Of a DNA stretch of 48,038 nucleotides, positions 27,384 through 34,661 are shown in pieces (positions within the stretch are counted from its first letter, which is position 1; every line of letters begins with the position of its first letter). Under the pieces are notes generated by a model. The model was not told where the DNA came from. It saw nothing but the letters and a program-made list of their open reading frames with translations, and did not search any database. A program made the translations under genes and the position numbers. This DNA comes from an uncultured Bacillota bacterium (GTDB taxonomy: Bacteria > Bacillota_I > Bacilli_A > RF39 > UBA660), in the NCBI GenBank assembly GCA_945867665.1, contig CAMBIR010000002.1, forward strand, positions 1-48,038. The letters are read 5' to 3'.

Positions 27384-27909
27384 ATATACAGAAGATTGGA
27401 TTCCGGTTAAGGCTATTGAAAATGGAATGATTATTTTAGATAACAAAATGAGAGTTACTGGAGTTAAGATTCGACCTAGAAATATCTTTATTTTGGAACA
27501 GTCTGTTCAAGATAATGTTATTATAGGATTAAAAAACTTTTATAATACAATTGATTTTGATTTTTGGTTAATTAGTGCTGATAGGCCGGTTGATATTTCT
27601 GGTTATTTGGCTAGACTTCAGTTATTGTATAATCAGACTCCTAGTCCTGTTATTCGTAAAATGATTAATCAGGATATTATGAAGGCTAATAGTTTTATGG
27701 ATAATAATGTTACAGATACGGAATATTATATTCTTTTTAAAGAGAAGAATTTAGAAATGATTCAAAAAAGACTTCGTACAATAATTACTGGTCTTGCTAA
27801 TTGTGGATTGGATAGTGCTCAAACTTCTAATGACGATTTAAGAACTATTTTGGATAATTTCTTAAACGGGGGAATGAAAACTGATTTTGGGACGGTGATT
27901 AGTTTATGA
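27343..27909 (+). CDS. VirB4 N-terminal domain, separate gene
   Basis: This 188-residue protein matches the N-terminal part of Gram-positive VirB4 proteins: DWIPVKAIENGMIILDNKMR, VTGVKIRPRNIFILEQS, IIGLKNFYNTIDFDFWLISA and RPVDISGYLARLQLLYNQT. It has no ATPase motifs. ATG 27343 follows GGGTGGTG. Its stop overlaps the ATG of the VirB4 ATPase gene by four bases, so the two pieces are coupled. Family VirB4s usually carry this part in the same chain, which suggests a split gene. The split is clean and both parts look intact, so it is probably functional rather than decayed. Confidence 0.75.
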   Translation: MNSSKTQTQSQRSKYTEDWIPVKAIENGMIILDNKMRVTGVKIRPRNIFILEQSVQDNVIIGLKNFYNTIDFDFWLISADRPVDISGYLARLQLLYNQTPSPVIRKMINQDIMKANSFMDNNVTDTEYYILFKEKNLEMIQKRLRTIITGLANCGLDSAQTSNDDLRTILDNFLNGGMKTDFGTVISL

Positions 27910-29690
27910 TGTTTAAAAGTGAAATTGCACCTAAAGGAATTGAGTTTCGTTCTGCTGATTTTAGTATTAGTGATAAATATGCCACTATCTTAACGGTTGT
28001 TTCTTATCCTAGATATATTTCTCATGGTTATCTTGCTAATTTGACAAATATGTCTGGTGTTAAAATGATTATTAAGCATATGCCTCTTCCTTTTTCAGTT
28101 TTATCTAAAATGTTAAATAAAGAAATTGCTGATTTGAAAGCAAAGTATCAACAAGAAAAAGATGTTACTATTCAAGAGAGAATTCGTCAGGATGTTGAAA
28201 GTTTGGAGTATTATATTCAACAATTTACGGCTAGCCAAACGAAGACTTTTGATTTTCAGATGCATTTGATGGTTACTGCTGATACTAAAGATCAACTAGA
28301 TAATAAAAAATTGGCTTTAAGGAATTATTTGGATGCGATGGAAATGAGGGCAATTCCTTTGAGATTTGAACAGGAAAGAGTTTTAAAATCAATGCTTCCT
28401 ATTTTTGAAAGTCAAGAAATAGAGCAAAGAATTGGTACTCCTATGCCTGCATCTACAATGGCAGCGATGTATCCATTTATTTTTGATAGCATTAAAGATG
28501 AGGGGTTGTCAACTTTACTAGGTGTTGATTTCTCTGGTGGTGTTGTTTTATTTAATCAATTTTTATATCAAGTAAGAAAAGAGAATAATCGAAATAATGC
28601 TAATATGATTATTCTTGGTACTTCTGGTTCTGGTAAGAGTACAGCAGCAAAACTTATGCTCCGTAGTCATATTCGTAATGGCTATCAAATTGTTGCAATT
28701 GATCCTGAGGGTGAAATTAGTGAGATGACTAATATGTATGGTGGACAAGTTATCGATTTAGGTAAGGGTGGTGCATATGGTTTAATTAATCCTCTTGATA
28801 TTGTAGTTGATGCTGATGAGGAAGATATTAAAAATGGACTAGGTTATACGGTATTAAATCGGACTTTACAAAATTTGAAAGCATTTATGAAGTACTATTC
28901 TCCAGAAATTGAAGAAGATGTCTTAAATATGTTTAGTGAAGTAGTTCAAGATACTTATGCTAGATTTGGAATTAATTTTAATTCTGATTTTAGTCATTTT
29001 ACTTCGAAGGATTTTCCTATTTTTGATGATGTTTATGCTACTATTGTTGGAAGACTTCGTTCTATGACTGAGAAGACTCGTGAAAGAGATATTATGGAAA
29101 GACTTGAGATAAAGGTTAGGCCTTTTACGAGAGAATTAAAATATTATTTTAATGGACATACTAGTGTTGATTCTGATGGAGATTTCTTGGTGTTTAATAT
29201 TAAGGAACTTATGAATAGTGATGCTAATATAAGAAATGCACTTTTGTTTAATGTTTTAAAATATGCTTGGGGATTATGTTTAAATCCTTCAGTTAATACA
29301 GTTTTGTCTGTGGATGAGGCACATGTACTTTTAAGTGCTAAGAATACTTTAGGTGCGGAATTTTTGGCTCAAGTACAAAGAAGAGCTCGTAAGTATAATA
29401 CGGGTACAATTATTATTACTCAACAACCTAGTGATTTTGTTGGTGAAGATATTATTGTTCATGGTAAAGCAATATTTGATAATGCTTCTTATTATTTAAT
29501 TATGGGACTTAAGAAACAATCTGTTGATGATTTATCTATGTTGGTTGATTTAAATGATAATGAAAGAGAAGGAATTAAGAGATATAATCAAGGAGATGCA
29601 TTGTTTGTTTGTGGTAATAGAAGAATGCAAATTAATGTAGTTGTTAGTGAAGATGAATTAGAATCATTTGGTACTGGCGGTGGATTCTAA
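27906..29690 (+). CDS. virB4: VirB4-type T4SS ATPase
   Basis: A 594-residue AAA+/FtsK-like ATPase of the VirB4 family, the core motor of type IV secretion systems. Residues 238-246 are the Walker A GTSGSGKST. DPEGE follows at 266-270. Walker B is TVLSVDEAHVLL with D470 and E471, and a RRARKYNTGTIIITQQPSDF segment covers the sensor region. The first ~200 residues are the rest of the VirB4 N-terminal region. It overlaps the preceding N-terminal-domain gene by four bases. No relaxase, TcpA or VirD4 is nearby, so DNA transfer is not indicated in this window. Confidence 0.92.
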   Translation: MMFKSEIAPKGIEFRSADFSISDKYATILTVVSYPRYISHGYLANLTNMSGVKMIIKHMPLPFSVLSKMLNKEIADLKAKYQQEKDVTIQERIRQDVESLEYYIQQFTASQTKTFDFQMHLMVTADTKDQLDNKKLALRNYLDAMEMRAIPLRFEQERVLKSMLPIFESQEIEQRIGTPMPASTMAAMYPFIFDSIKDEGLSTLLGVDFSGGVVLFNQFLYQVRKENNRNNANMIILGTSGSGKSTAAKLMLRSHIRNGYQIVAIDPEGEISEMTNMYGGQVIDLGKGGAYGLINPLDIVVDADEEDIKNGLGYTVLNRTLQNLKAFMKYYSPEIEEDVLNMFSEVVQDTYARFGINFNSDFSHFTSKDFPIFDDVYATIVGRLRSMTEKTRERDIMERLEIKVRPFTRELKYYFNGHTSVDSDGDFLVFNIKELMNSDANIRNALLFNVLKYAWGLCLNPSVNTVLSVDEAHVLLSAKNTLGAEFLAQVQRRARKYNTGTIIITQQPSDFVGEDIIVHGKAIFDNASYYLIMGLKKQSVDDLSMLVDLNDNEREGIKRYNQGDALFVCGNRRMQINVVVSEDELESFGTGGGF

Positions 29691-29709
29691 TACAAATTGG
29701 TGGTGATGT

Positions 29710-31890
29710 ATGATGAATGAGAATAATGGGATTGAAAATATTGCAAGAAACATTGCTAAGAAGAAAATTTTATTATTTTTGTTTGGTGGAGGATGCGGCA
29801 CCACTTTTTGGATATTTATGGTTGGATTTCCAGTTTTTATTGCCATTTTGGTAGTATTGGGATTACTTAATGGTAGTAATAGTGGAAATGGGGTATGTCA
29901 TAACTATAAGTCTGTTGATGAGATTTGTAAGCAGATGGTTGTTAATGGTCAATCTATGTCTGTCGATGAGTATGTTGCTCATGTTATTACTAATGAGTTT
30001 GGTAGCGCTCCGGATGAAACCCTAAAAGCACAAGCTGTGGCTTCGAGAAGTTATGGACTTAATGGTGCTTCTAAAGATGGTAATGGAAATTGTATTATTA
30101 GTGATACTTCTGAGGGATTTCAAACTTATGCCAAAAATTATACGGATAGGGCTATGCAGGCAGCAAAAGATACAAGTGGTGTTATTTTGGTTGAAGAAAA
30201 TGGGACTGTTGCTCGTTCTGAGTATTCTTCTAATTCTTTACCGAAACCTTATAGTAGTTATGGTAGTACTATTGTTATGTCAGAAAGAAATTTGGAAATT
30301 CCAAGGTCATGGTGGCAGGATCACAAAACGTGTGGTGATGGAACTTTAAATTCTTTAAATGGAAGTAATACGGATGCATATGGCCGTCCTGTATATGGCT
30401 GTGGTCATGGTAGAGGAATGGGACAAATTGCCGCTATGTACCTTGATACTGAAAAAGGATATAATTATGAACAAATACTAGAATTCTTTTATGGTAAAGA
30501 TTCTAAATACAATTGGTCTTTGGCTTCTACGAATGGAAGTGTGACTAATTCCAATTGTGGTAGTTCATCTAATGGAAATTTTCAGGCATTATCTTCATAT
30601 AATATAGGGCATAAAAATTTGAAAATTTTAAGTAGTCCACTTTCCTCAAGTCAAGTTACTGATTTAAACTCTTATATTAATACTGAAGTAGATAAGGCTG
30701 GATATGGTACTGGTGCTGGTGTTGCTGCTGCGGGACAATCTTTAGTGTATGGTTTAGAGCAATTAGGATATTATTTGGGATATTGTTGGGGTGGTGATAG
30801 AACTTCTGTTGGTGTCGGAACTAAATGGGGAACTAAATCTTCTGGATGTAATAGTCCTAGTAATGTCCATCAATATTATGGCATGGACTGTTCTGGATTT
30901 GTTTCTTGGGCTATTCGTAATGGATGTACAGATTCATTTGGTGGTCCTTCTACTTATGAAATGGAATATGGACCTCATATTGATGTAAAAAAAGCTAAAC
31001 CTGGTGATATTATGCTAGATACTGATAGTCATGTTCGTTTGGTTATAAAAAATAATGGAGATGGAACTGTCATTGTTGCAGAGGAAGGCGGAAACTATGG
31101 TGATTTAGGCTTTTCTAAAGTTAGTAATGAGGCAGGATATAATTTTATTGATATGTCAAGTTTTTATAGCAAAACTTGTAAAAGTACTAATCCTGCTACT
31201 GGGGTAAAGAGAGGAAATAATAGTCTTACTTCTTCTAGTTCGAATGGCACTACTTCAAAAGGAAAAAAGAGTATTAAAATATTACTTATAGCGGGTCATT
31301 CTTATTCCCCATATTGTAGTTCTTGTACTAATGAATGTAGGGGTGACTCGGGAATTGGATATGCAGAAGAATCAGAAACAAGGAAATTAGTTAAAAAAAT
31401 AAAGTCTAAATTAAATAATCTTGGGTATAAAAATATTGATATTGCGAATCAATTGCTTGGTGAGAATTTTAGTAAAAAATCTACAACAAAATCCTTGTAT
31501 TGTGAATATGTAAAAAATACTAAAAAATTTCAATCTATTAATTGGGGAAAATATGATTATGCATTAGAAATTCATTTTAATGGTTCTTCAAATCATTCTG
31601 TTGGTGGTGTTACTACTATTTATGATTCACCTCGGGCTAGTAATTCTTCTTTAGATTTAAATATTAGGCAGGCCATTAATGATGTTTTAAATAATGGAAA
31701 TAATGGAGAAGTTAGTATGGATCTTCATAATACAAAATTATTTGCAAAATTAGGTGTTACTTTTACTTATTTAGAGGTAGAATATTATGATAATAAAAAA
31801 TCTATGGATAAATATGCAAAAAATTCTGATAAAGTAGCTTCTGCTATTTCAAAGGCAATTGATAGCTATAATTCTAAAAGTGGTTTTTAG
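29710..31890 (+). CDS. Three-domain wall hydrolase: SpoIID + NlpC/P60 + zinc amidase
   Basis: A 726-residue enzyme with one membrane helix (~33-54) and three external catalytic domains. Residues ~85-265 are SpoIID-like: EYVAHVITNEFG, LKAQAVASRSYGL and GCGHGRGMGQ. Residues ~340-485 are NlpC/P60: GMDCSGFVSWA with Cys394 and SHVRLVI with His441. Residues ~520-720 look like an N-acetylmuramoyl-L-alanine amidase (Amidase_3): AGHS with His530, Glu554, EIHFNGS with His622, and LEVEYYDN with Glu691. SpoIID relatives are lytic transglycosylases acting on denuded glycan; amidases remove stem peptides. It sits right behind VirB4, where T4SS loci usually encode a VirB1-like wall enzyme. Confidence 0.85.
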   Translation: MMNENNGIENIARNIAKKKILLFLFGGGCGTTFWIFMVGFPVFIAILVVLGLLNGSNSGNGVCHNYKSVDEICKQMVVNGQSMSVDEYVAHVITNEFGSAPDETLKAQAVASRSYGLNGASKDGNGNCIISDTSEGFQTYAKNYTDRAMQAAKDTSGVILVEENGTVARSEYSSNSLPKPYSSYGSTIVMSERNLEIPRSWWQDHKTCGDGTLNSLNGSNTDAYGRPVYGCGHGRGMGQIAAMYLDTEKGYNYEQILEFFYGKDSKYNWSLASTNGSVTNSNCGSSSNGNFQALSSYNIGHKNLKILSSPLSSSQVTDLNSYINTEVDKAGYGTGAGVAAAGQSLVYGLEQLGYYLGYCWGGDRTSVGVGTKWGTKSSGCNSPSNVHQYYGMDCSGFVSWAIRNGCTDSFGGPSTYEMEYGPHIDVKKAKPGDIMLDTDSHVRLVIKNNGDGTVIVAEEGGNYGDLGFSKVSNEAGYNFIDMSSFYSKTCKSTNPATGVKRGNNSLTSSSSNGTTSKGKKSIKILLIAGHSYSPYCSSCTNECRGDSGIGYAEESETRKLVKKIKSKLNNLGYKNIDIANQLLGENFSKKSTTKSLYCEYVKNTKKFQSINWGKYDYALEIHFNGSSNHSVGGVTTIYDSPRASNSSLDLNIRQAINDVLNNGNNGEVSMDLHNTKLFAKLGVTFTYLEVEYYDNKKSMDKYAKNSDKVASAISKAIDSYNSKSGF

Positions 31891-31898
31891 GAGGAAAA

Positions 31899-32597
31899 AT
31901 GAAATATTGTAAGATATTGTTAATTTTGGTGATAGTACTTTGTTGTTCTGGGTGTTCTGTTAATTATAATTTGAGTATTGATAAAGGAGAAGTTTTTAAT
32001 GAAAAAGTTTCTTTGATAGCGAACTATGGTAGTGATGTGGAAGAAATAAGTAATTTTAATATGAATATTCCTATCTCTAAAGATGTAGATGACAAAAATA
32101 TTTTTATGAATAAAATCAAGGGAGTTAAATATTATAATCAATCAAAGGATAGTAATAAGGAAAGAATGTCTTTTAGTTATCGCCATAATTTTACTACTTT
32201 TCAAAATGACTATATTTCTAATTCTAGCTATAAATATGTTACTATATATAAAAAAGAAAATAATTTGATTTTGTCAACTAGCAACACAAATCTTGCTTTT
32301 GAGAAATATGATAATTTAGATAAAGTGGTTGTTACAATTAGAAGTAGATATAGGTTAATCGATACTAATGCTGATAAAAAAGAAAATTATAAATATATTT
32401 GGGAGATTACTAGGGAAAATTATAGTAATAAATATATATATTTGTCATTAGATATGTCTAATCATAAAGATAGTTTTTGGGAAAAATTAGAAGGAATAGG
32501 TTTTTTTAAGTATTTTTGGTTGATTGTTATAGTTATTAGTATAATTATTTTTGTATTTTTATTTTTTAAATATAGTAAGAAAAGGGATCAAATATGA
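31899..32597 (+). CDS. Lipoprotein with C-terminal membrane anchor
   Basis: The 232-residue product has a lipoprotein signal ending in the lipobox CSGC (lipid Cys19). A beta-rich external domain of ~170 residues follows, and a hydrophobic helix (FFKYFWLIVIVISIIIFVF) sits before a basic tail. It is anchored at both ends, an arrangement seen in LppM/DUF3153-like proteins. It lies 8 bp after the wall hydrolase behind AGGAGG and ends the T4SS-like operon at a terminator. Its role is unknown; it may be an accessory of the secretion complex. Confidence 0.75.
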   Translation: MKYCKILLILVIVLCCSGCSVNYNLSIDKGEVFNEKVSLIANYGSDVEEISNFNMNIPISKDVDDKNIFMNKIKGVKYYNQSKDSNKERMSFSYRHNFTTFQNDYISNSSYKYVTIYKKENNLILSTSNTNLAFEKYDNLDKVVVTIRSRYRLIDTNADKKENYKYIWEITRENYSNKYIYLSLDMSNHKDSFWEKLEGIGFFKYFWLIVIVISIIIFVFLFFKYSKKRDQI

Positions 32598-32607
32598 TCT
32601 CTTTTTT
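32581..32607 (+). terminator. Terminator of the T4SS-like operon
   Basis: AAAGGGATCA (32581-32590) pairs with TGATCTCTTT (32595-32604, one G-T) around a 4-nt loop, followed by three T. It overlaps the lipoprotein stop. Confidence 0.85.
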
Positions 32608-32676
32608 GGATGATAATATTCACATTTCTTAGAGAAATCCATAAAATAATCATGAAAGAAGAAAAGGAGGGATATT

Positions 32677-32757
32677 ATGAATGGATATGGCTCTTCTGCT
32701 GCTATTGTATTAGTTTTATTTATTTTACTTATTATCATACTAGGGGCATGGATTTAA
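32677..32757 (+). CDS. YjcZ-like membrane microprotein 1
   Basis: A 26-residue product beginning MNGYGSSAAIVLVLF and continuing as one hydrophobic helix ending LGAWI. This matches the short YjcZ-type family (Gly/Tyr-rich start, then a helix) that is annotated as sporulation-related in Bacillus. ATG 32677 is six bases after a strong AAGGAGG. Followed 24 bp later by a second such gene, both lying between two terminators. Confidence 0.65.
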   Translation: MNGYGSSAAIVLVLFILLIIILGAWI

Positions 32758-32781
32758 TTATTTATAAGGGAGGTGAATATT

Positions 32782-32901
32782 ATGTCTTCTAATTGCAATA
32801 ATACTTGCAATACTTCTTGTTCTGGTGTTGGAAATGGATTTTTAATTATTATAGTATTATATATTTTACTTGCTATTATATTGGGATCTTGTTTCTTTTA
32901 A
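32782..32901 (+). CDS. YjcZ-like membrane microprotein 2, Cys-rich
   Basis: A 39-residue product: a Cys/Asn/Ser-rich head (MSSNCNNTCNTSCSG, three Cys), then a helix and a CFF end. AAGGGAGGTGA precedes the ATG. Its helix resembles that of microprotein 1, but the head differs. The Cys pattern suggests metal binding or cross-linking. A terminator follows directly. Confidence 0.6.
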   Translation: MSSNCNNTCNTSCSGVGNGFLIIIVLYILLAIILGSCFF

Positions 32902-32911
32902 TTTATGTTTA

Positions 32912-32954
32912 AGCTGTGATGAGATTTGCTATTTCATTGCAGCTATTTTTATTT
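32912..32954 (+). terminator. Terminator after the microprotein pair
   Basis: AGCTGTGATGA (32912-32922) pairs with TCATTGCAGCT (32934-32944, two wobbles) and is followed by ATTTTTATTT. Confidence 0.75.
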
Positions 32955-33009
32955 GCGCTCTTTCTTGTTTTATGTTATCATATACTTATGATTAGAAGGT
33001 GATATTGGT

Positions 33010-33996
33010 ATGATATTTTTATTAACTGGTTTTGATTGTGGTGGAGAAGTAGTATTGATGATAATTAAATATGTTTTTTTATTGTTAAAATTAGTTTTTT
33101 TTATTGTTCCTATTGGATTAATTGTTATGTTATCTGTTGATTTTGTGAAAAATGTCACGGCATCTGATGAGGGGGCAATGAAAAAGAATTTGAATGTGAT
33201 TATTAAGAGAATTATTATGTGTATGGCGTTATTTTTAGTTGATCCTATTGTTCATACAACAATTAATTTACTTGGTGATTTAGGAATTGATTATGTAAGT
33301 TGTATTAAAATTGCTGAAAATGATGATTTGACTCAATATAAGTTAGAAAATATTATTCCTAAGCCTAGTGATGAAAAAGCAAATGCCAATATTGGGAGTA
33401 ATCCTAATTTTTCTACTACAGAATCTAAAGATACGACTGGTAGTGATAATGGAACATCTTCTAGTGGTGGTAGCGAATCTAGTTCTGTTGATGGGAATAT
33501 TTTTATTGGAGACTCTAGATTTGAGGGGATGAAGTCATCTGTTGACTATTCTAGTGATAATGTTACTTGGATTAGTAAAGTTGGAGTGGGTTATTCTTGG
33601 TTAAAAGATACTGCTATTTCAAAGTTAAGTAGTAGTATTCAAAGCGGAAAAAAATATAATATTGTGATTAATTTGGGAGTCAATGATTTAGGGAATGTTG
33701 ATAGTTATATTAAAACCATTAATAGTTTGATTAATGATAGTAAATATAATGATTGTAAGTTTATTGTTGTTTCTGTAAATCCAGTTGATGAGGATAAGGA
33801 AAAGGCAAATGGTTATAGTGTTAAAAATGGTTCAATTAAGACTTTTAATAAAAAAATGAAAAATGGTATTAATAGTTCTGCTAAGTATTGTGATACATAT
33901 TCTAAGATTGTTAGTAATTTTAGTACAGCAGATGGGGTGCATTATACTAAAAATACTTATCAAGATATTTATTCAGAAATTAAAGCTTGTTTATAA
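33010..33996 (+). CDS. VirB2-like two-helix domain fused to an SGNH hydrolase
   Basis: A 328-residue fusion. Residues ~15-98 hold two helices aligned with the C-terminal domain of the protein at 23812 (IVPIGLIVMLSVDF, then ASDEGAMKK, IIKR, and a second helix). A Ser/Thr/Asp-rich linker (~125-162) follows. Residues ~163-328 form an SGNH/GDSL-type hydrolase: IFIGDSR with Ser169, the Gly block KVGVGYSW, NLGVND with Asn225, and ADGVHY with Asp308 and His311. Such enzymes are acyl or acetyl esterases, often acting on wall or surface glycans. The hydrolase is probably extracellular. ATG 33010 follows GAAGGTGATA. Confidence 0.78.
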   Translation: MIFLLTGFDCGGEVVLMIIKYVFLLLKLVFFIVPIGLIVMLSVDFVKNVTASDEGAMKKNLNVIIKRIIMCMALFLVDPIVHTTINLLGDLGIDYVSCIKIAENDDLTQYKLENIIPKPSDEKANANIGSNPNFSTTESKDTTGSDNGTSSSGGSESSSVDGNIFIGDSRFEGMKSSVDYSSDNVTWISKVGVGYSWLKDTAISKLSSSIQSGKKYNIVINLGVNDLGNVDSYIKTINSLINDSKYNDCKFIVVSVNPVDEDKEKANGYSVKNGSIKTFNKKMKNGINSSAKYCDTYSKIVSNFSTADGVHYTKNTYQDIYSEIKACL

Positions 33997-34060
33997 GTTT
34001 TAGTTTCTTTTTTAGTTGGTTATTGGTCAGTATTTTTTTATAAAAAAGGTAAAAAAACTC

Positions 34061-34089
34061 TTGCAAAAATATATAAAGCATGGCATAAT
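34061..34089 (+). promoter_or_regulatory. Promoter of the XRE regulator
   Basis: TTGCAA (34061-34066), 17-bp spacer, CATAAT (34084-34089) preceded by TGg as an extended -10. The regulator ATG is ~100 bp downstream, leaving a long leader with two inverted repeats. Confidence 0.7.
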
Positions 34090-34101
34090 ATTACTTGTCA
34101 G

Positions 34102-34138
34102 TTTAATTTAATGAAAAAGGCCTTAAAATTAAATTAAA
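34102..34138 (+). promoter_or_regulatory. 11-bp inverted repeat in the regulator leader
   Basis: TTTAATTTAAT (34102-34112) and ATTAAATTAAA (34128-34138) are perfect complements around 15 nt. They begin about 13 bp after the -10, so they span the likely transcription start or early leader and could be an operator. Confidence 0.55.
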
Positions 34139-34149
34139 ATTATTATTAA

Positions 34150-34172
34150 CAATTGGTAATTTAGACCAATTG
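34150..34172 (+). promoter_or_regulatory. 8-bp inverted repeat next to the regulator start
   Basis: CAATTGGT (34150-34157) and ACCAATTG (34165-34172) are perfect complements with a 7-nt spacer, 20 bp before the regulator ATG. The size suits an XRE dimer, so autoregulation is likely; a leader hairpin is the alternative. Confidence 0.6.
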
Positions 34173-34191
34173 AGTAAGGTGAGGGATAAGA

Positions 34192-34545
34192 ATGTTAATT
34201 GGTAAAAGAATAAAAGATATGAGATTAGAAAAGGGTATGAGTCAACAAGAGCTAGGTGATATGATTGGGGTTACAAAAGTGTCTATTTGTGGTTATGAGA
34301 ATGGTACTAGAACGCCTAGTTTAGAGACTTTTTGTATATTAGCTGATATTTTTGAAACAACTACTGATTATTTATTAGGTAGGGAAGTTCCTATTGTAAC
34401 AGAGGATGGAAGTGAATATATTGGGGCTGTTTCTAAGGACGATATTGATATTATCAATGAAATTAGACATTATCCTAATTTGTATGCAAAATTAATTAAA
34501 GATGTTAAACGATATGTTAGTTTAATTGTTAAGAAGATGAGATAG
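34192..34545 (+). CDS. XRE-family transcriptional regulator
   Basis: A 117-residue protein with an N-terminal helix-turn-helix (residues ~5-58: IKDMRLEKGMSQQELGDMIG, VTKVSICGYENGTRTPSLET, then DYLLG) and a C-terminal helical part for dimerisation. ATG 34192 follows AAGGTGAGG. It is monocistronic, with its own promoter, a long leader and a terminator. Its place just after the secretion-like locus makes it a candidate controller of that locus, but no matching inverted repeat was seen at the other promoters. Confidence 0.88.
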   Translation: MLIGKRIKDMRLEKGMSQQELGDMIGVTKVSICGYENGTRTPSLETFCILADIFETTTDYLLGREVPIVTEDGSEYIGAVSKDDIDIINEIRHYPNLYAKLIKDVKRYVSLIVKKMR

Positions 34546-34573
34546 TATATAGTGTTGATGCTATCTTTTTTTG
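34540..34573 (+). terminator. Terminator of the XRE gene
   Basis: AGATAGTAT (34540-34548) pairs with ATGCTATCT (34558-34566, one wobble), followed by six T. Confidence 0.82.
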
Positions 34574-34611
34574 TTTCTTGATTTATTTTTCTTTAAAAGT
34601 CTTTTAATTTC

Positions 34612-34640
34612 TTAGTATTTTTTTTAATTTGGTGTATAAT
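34612..34640 (+). promoter_or_regulatory. Candidate promoter for asnS
   Basis: TATAAT at 34635-34640 with TTAGTA at 34612-34617 and a 17-bp spacer; asnS begins 22 bp further on. No T-box-like leader is present. Confidence 0.55.
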
Positions 34641-34661
34641 AATATTTAAGGATGTGAAGAA

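Noticed and set aside
32610..32792. 60-codon frame overlapping the microprotein region
   Set aside because: No ribosome binding site; it is a different frame over the first YjcZ-like gene, which has a strong one.
34550..34661. T-box riboswitch before asnS
   Set aside because: The leader after the promoter is about 15-20 bases, too short, and no T-box sequence is present.
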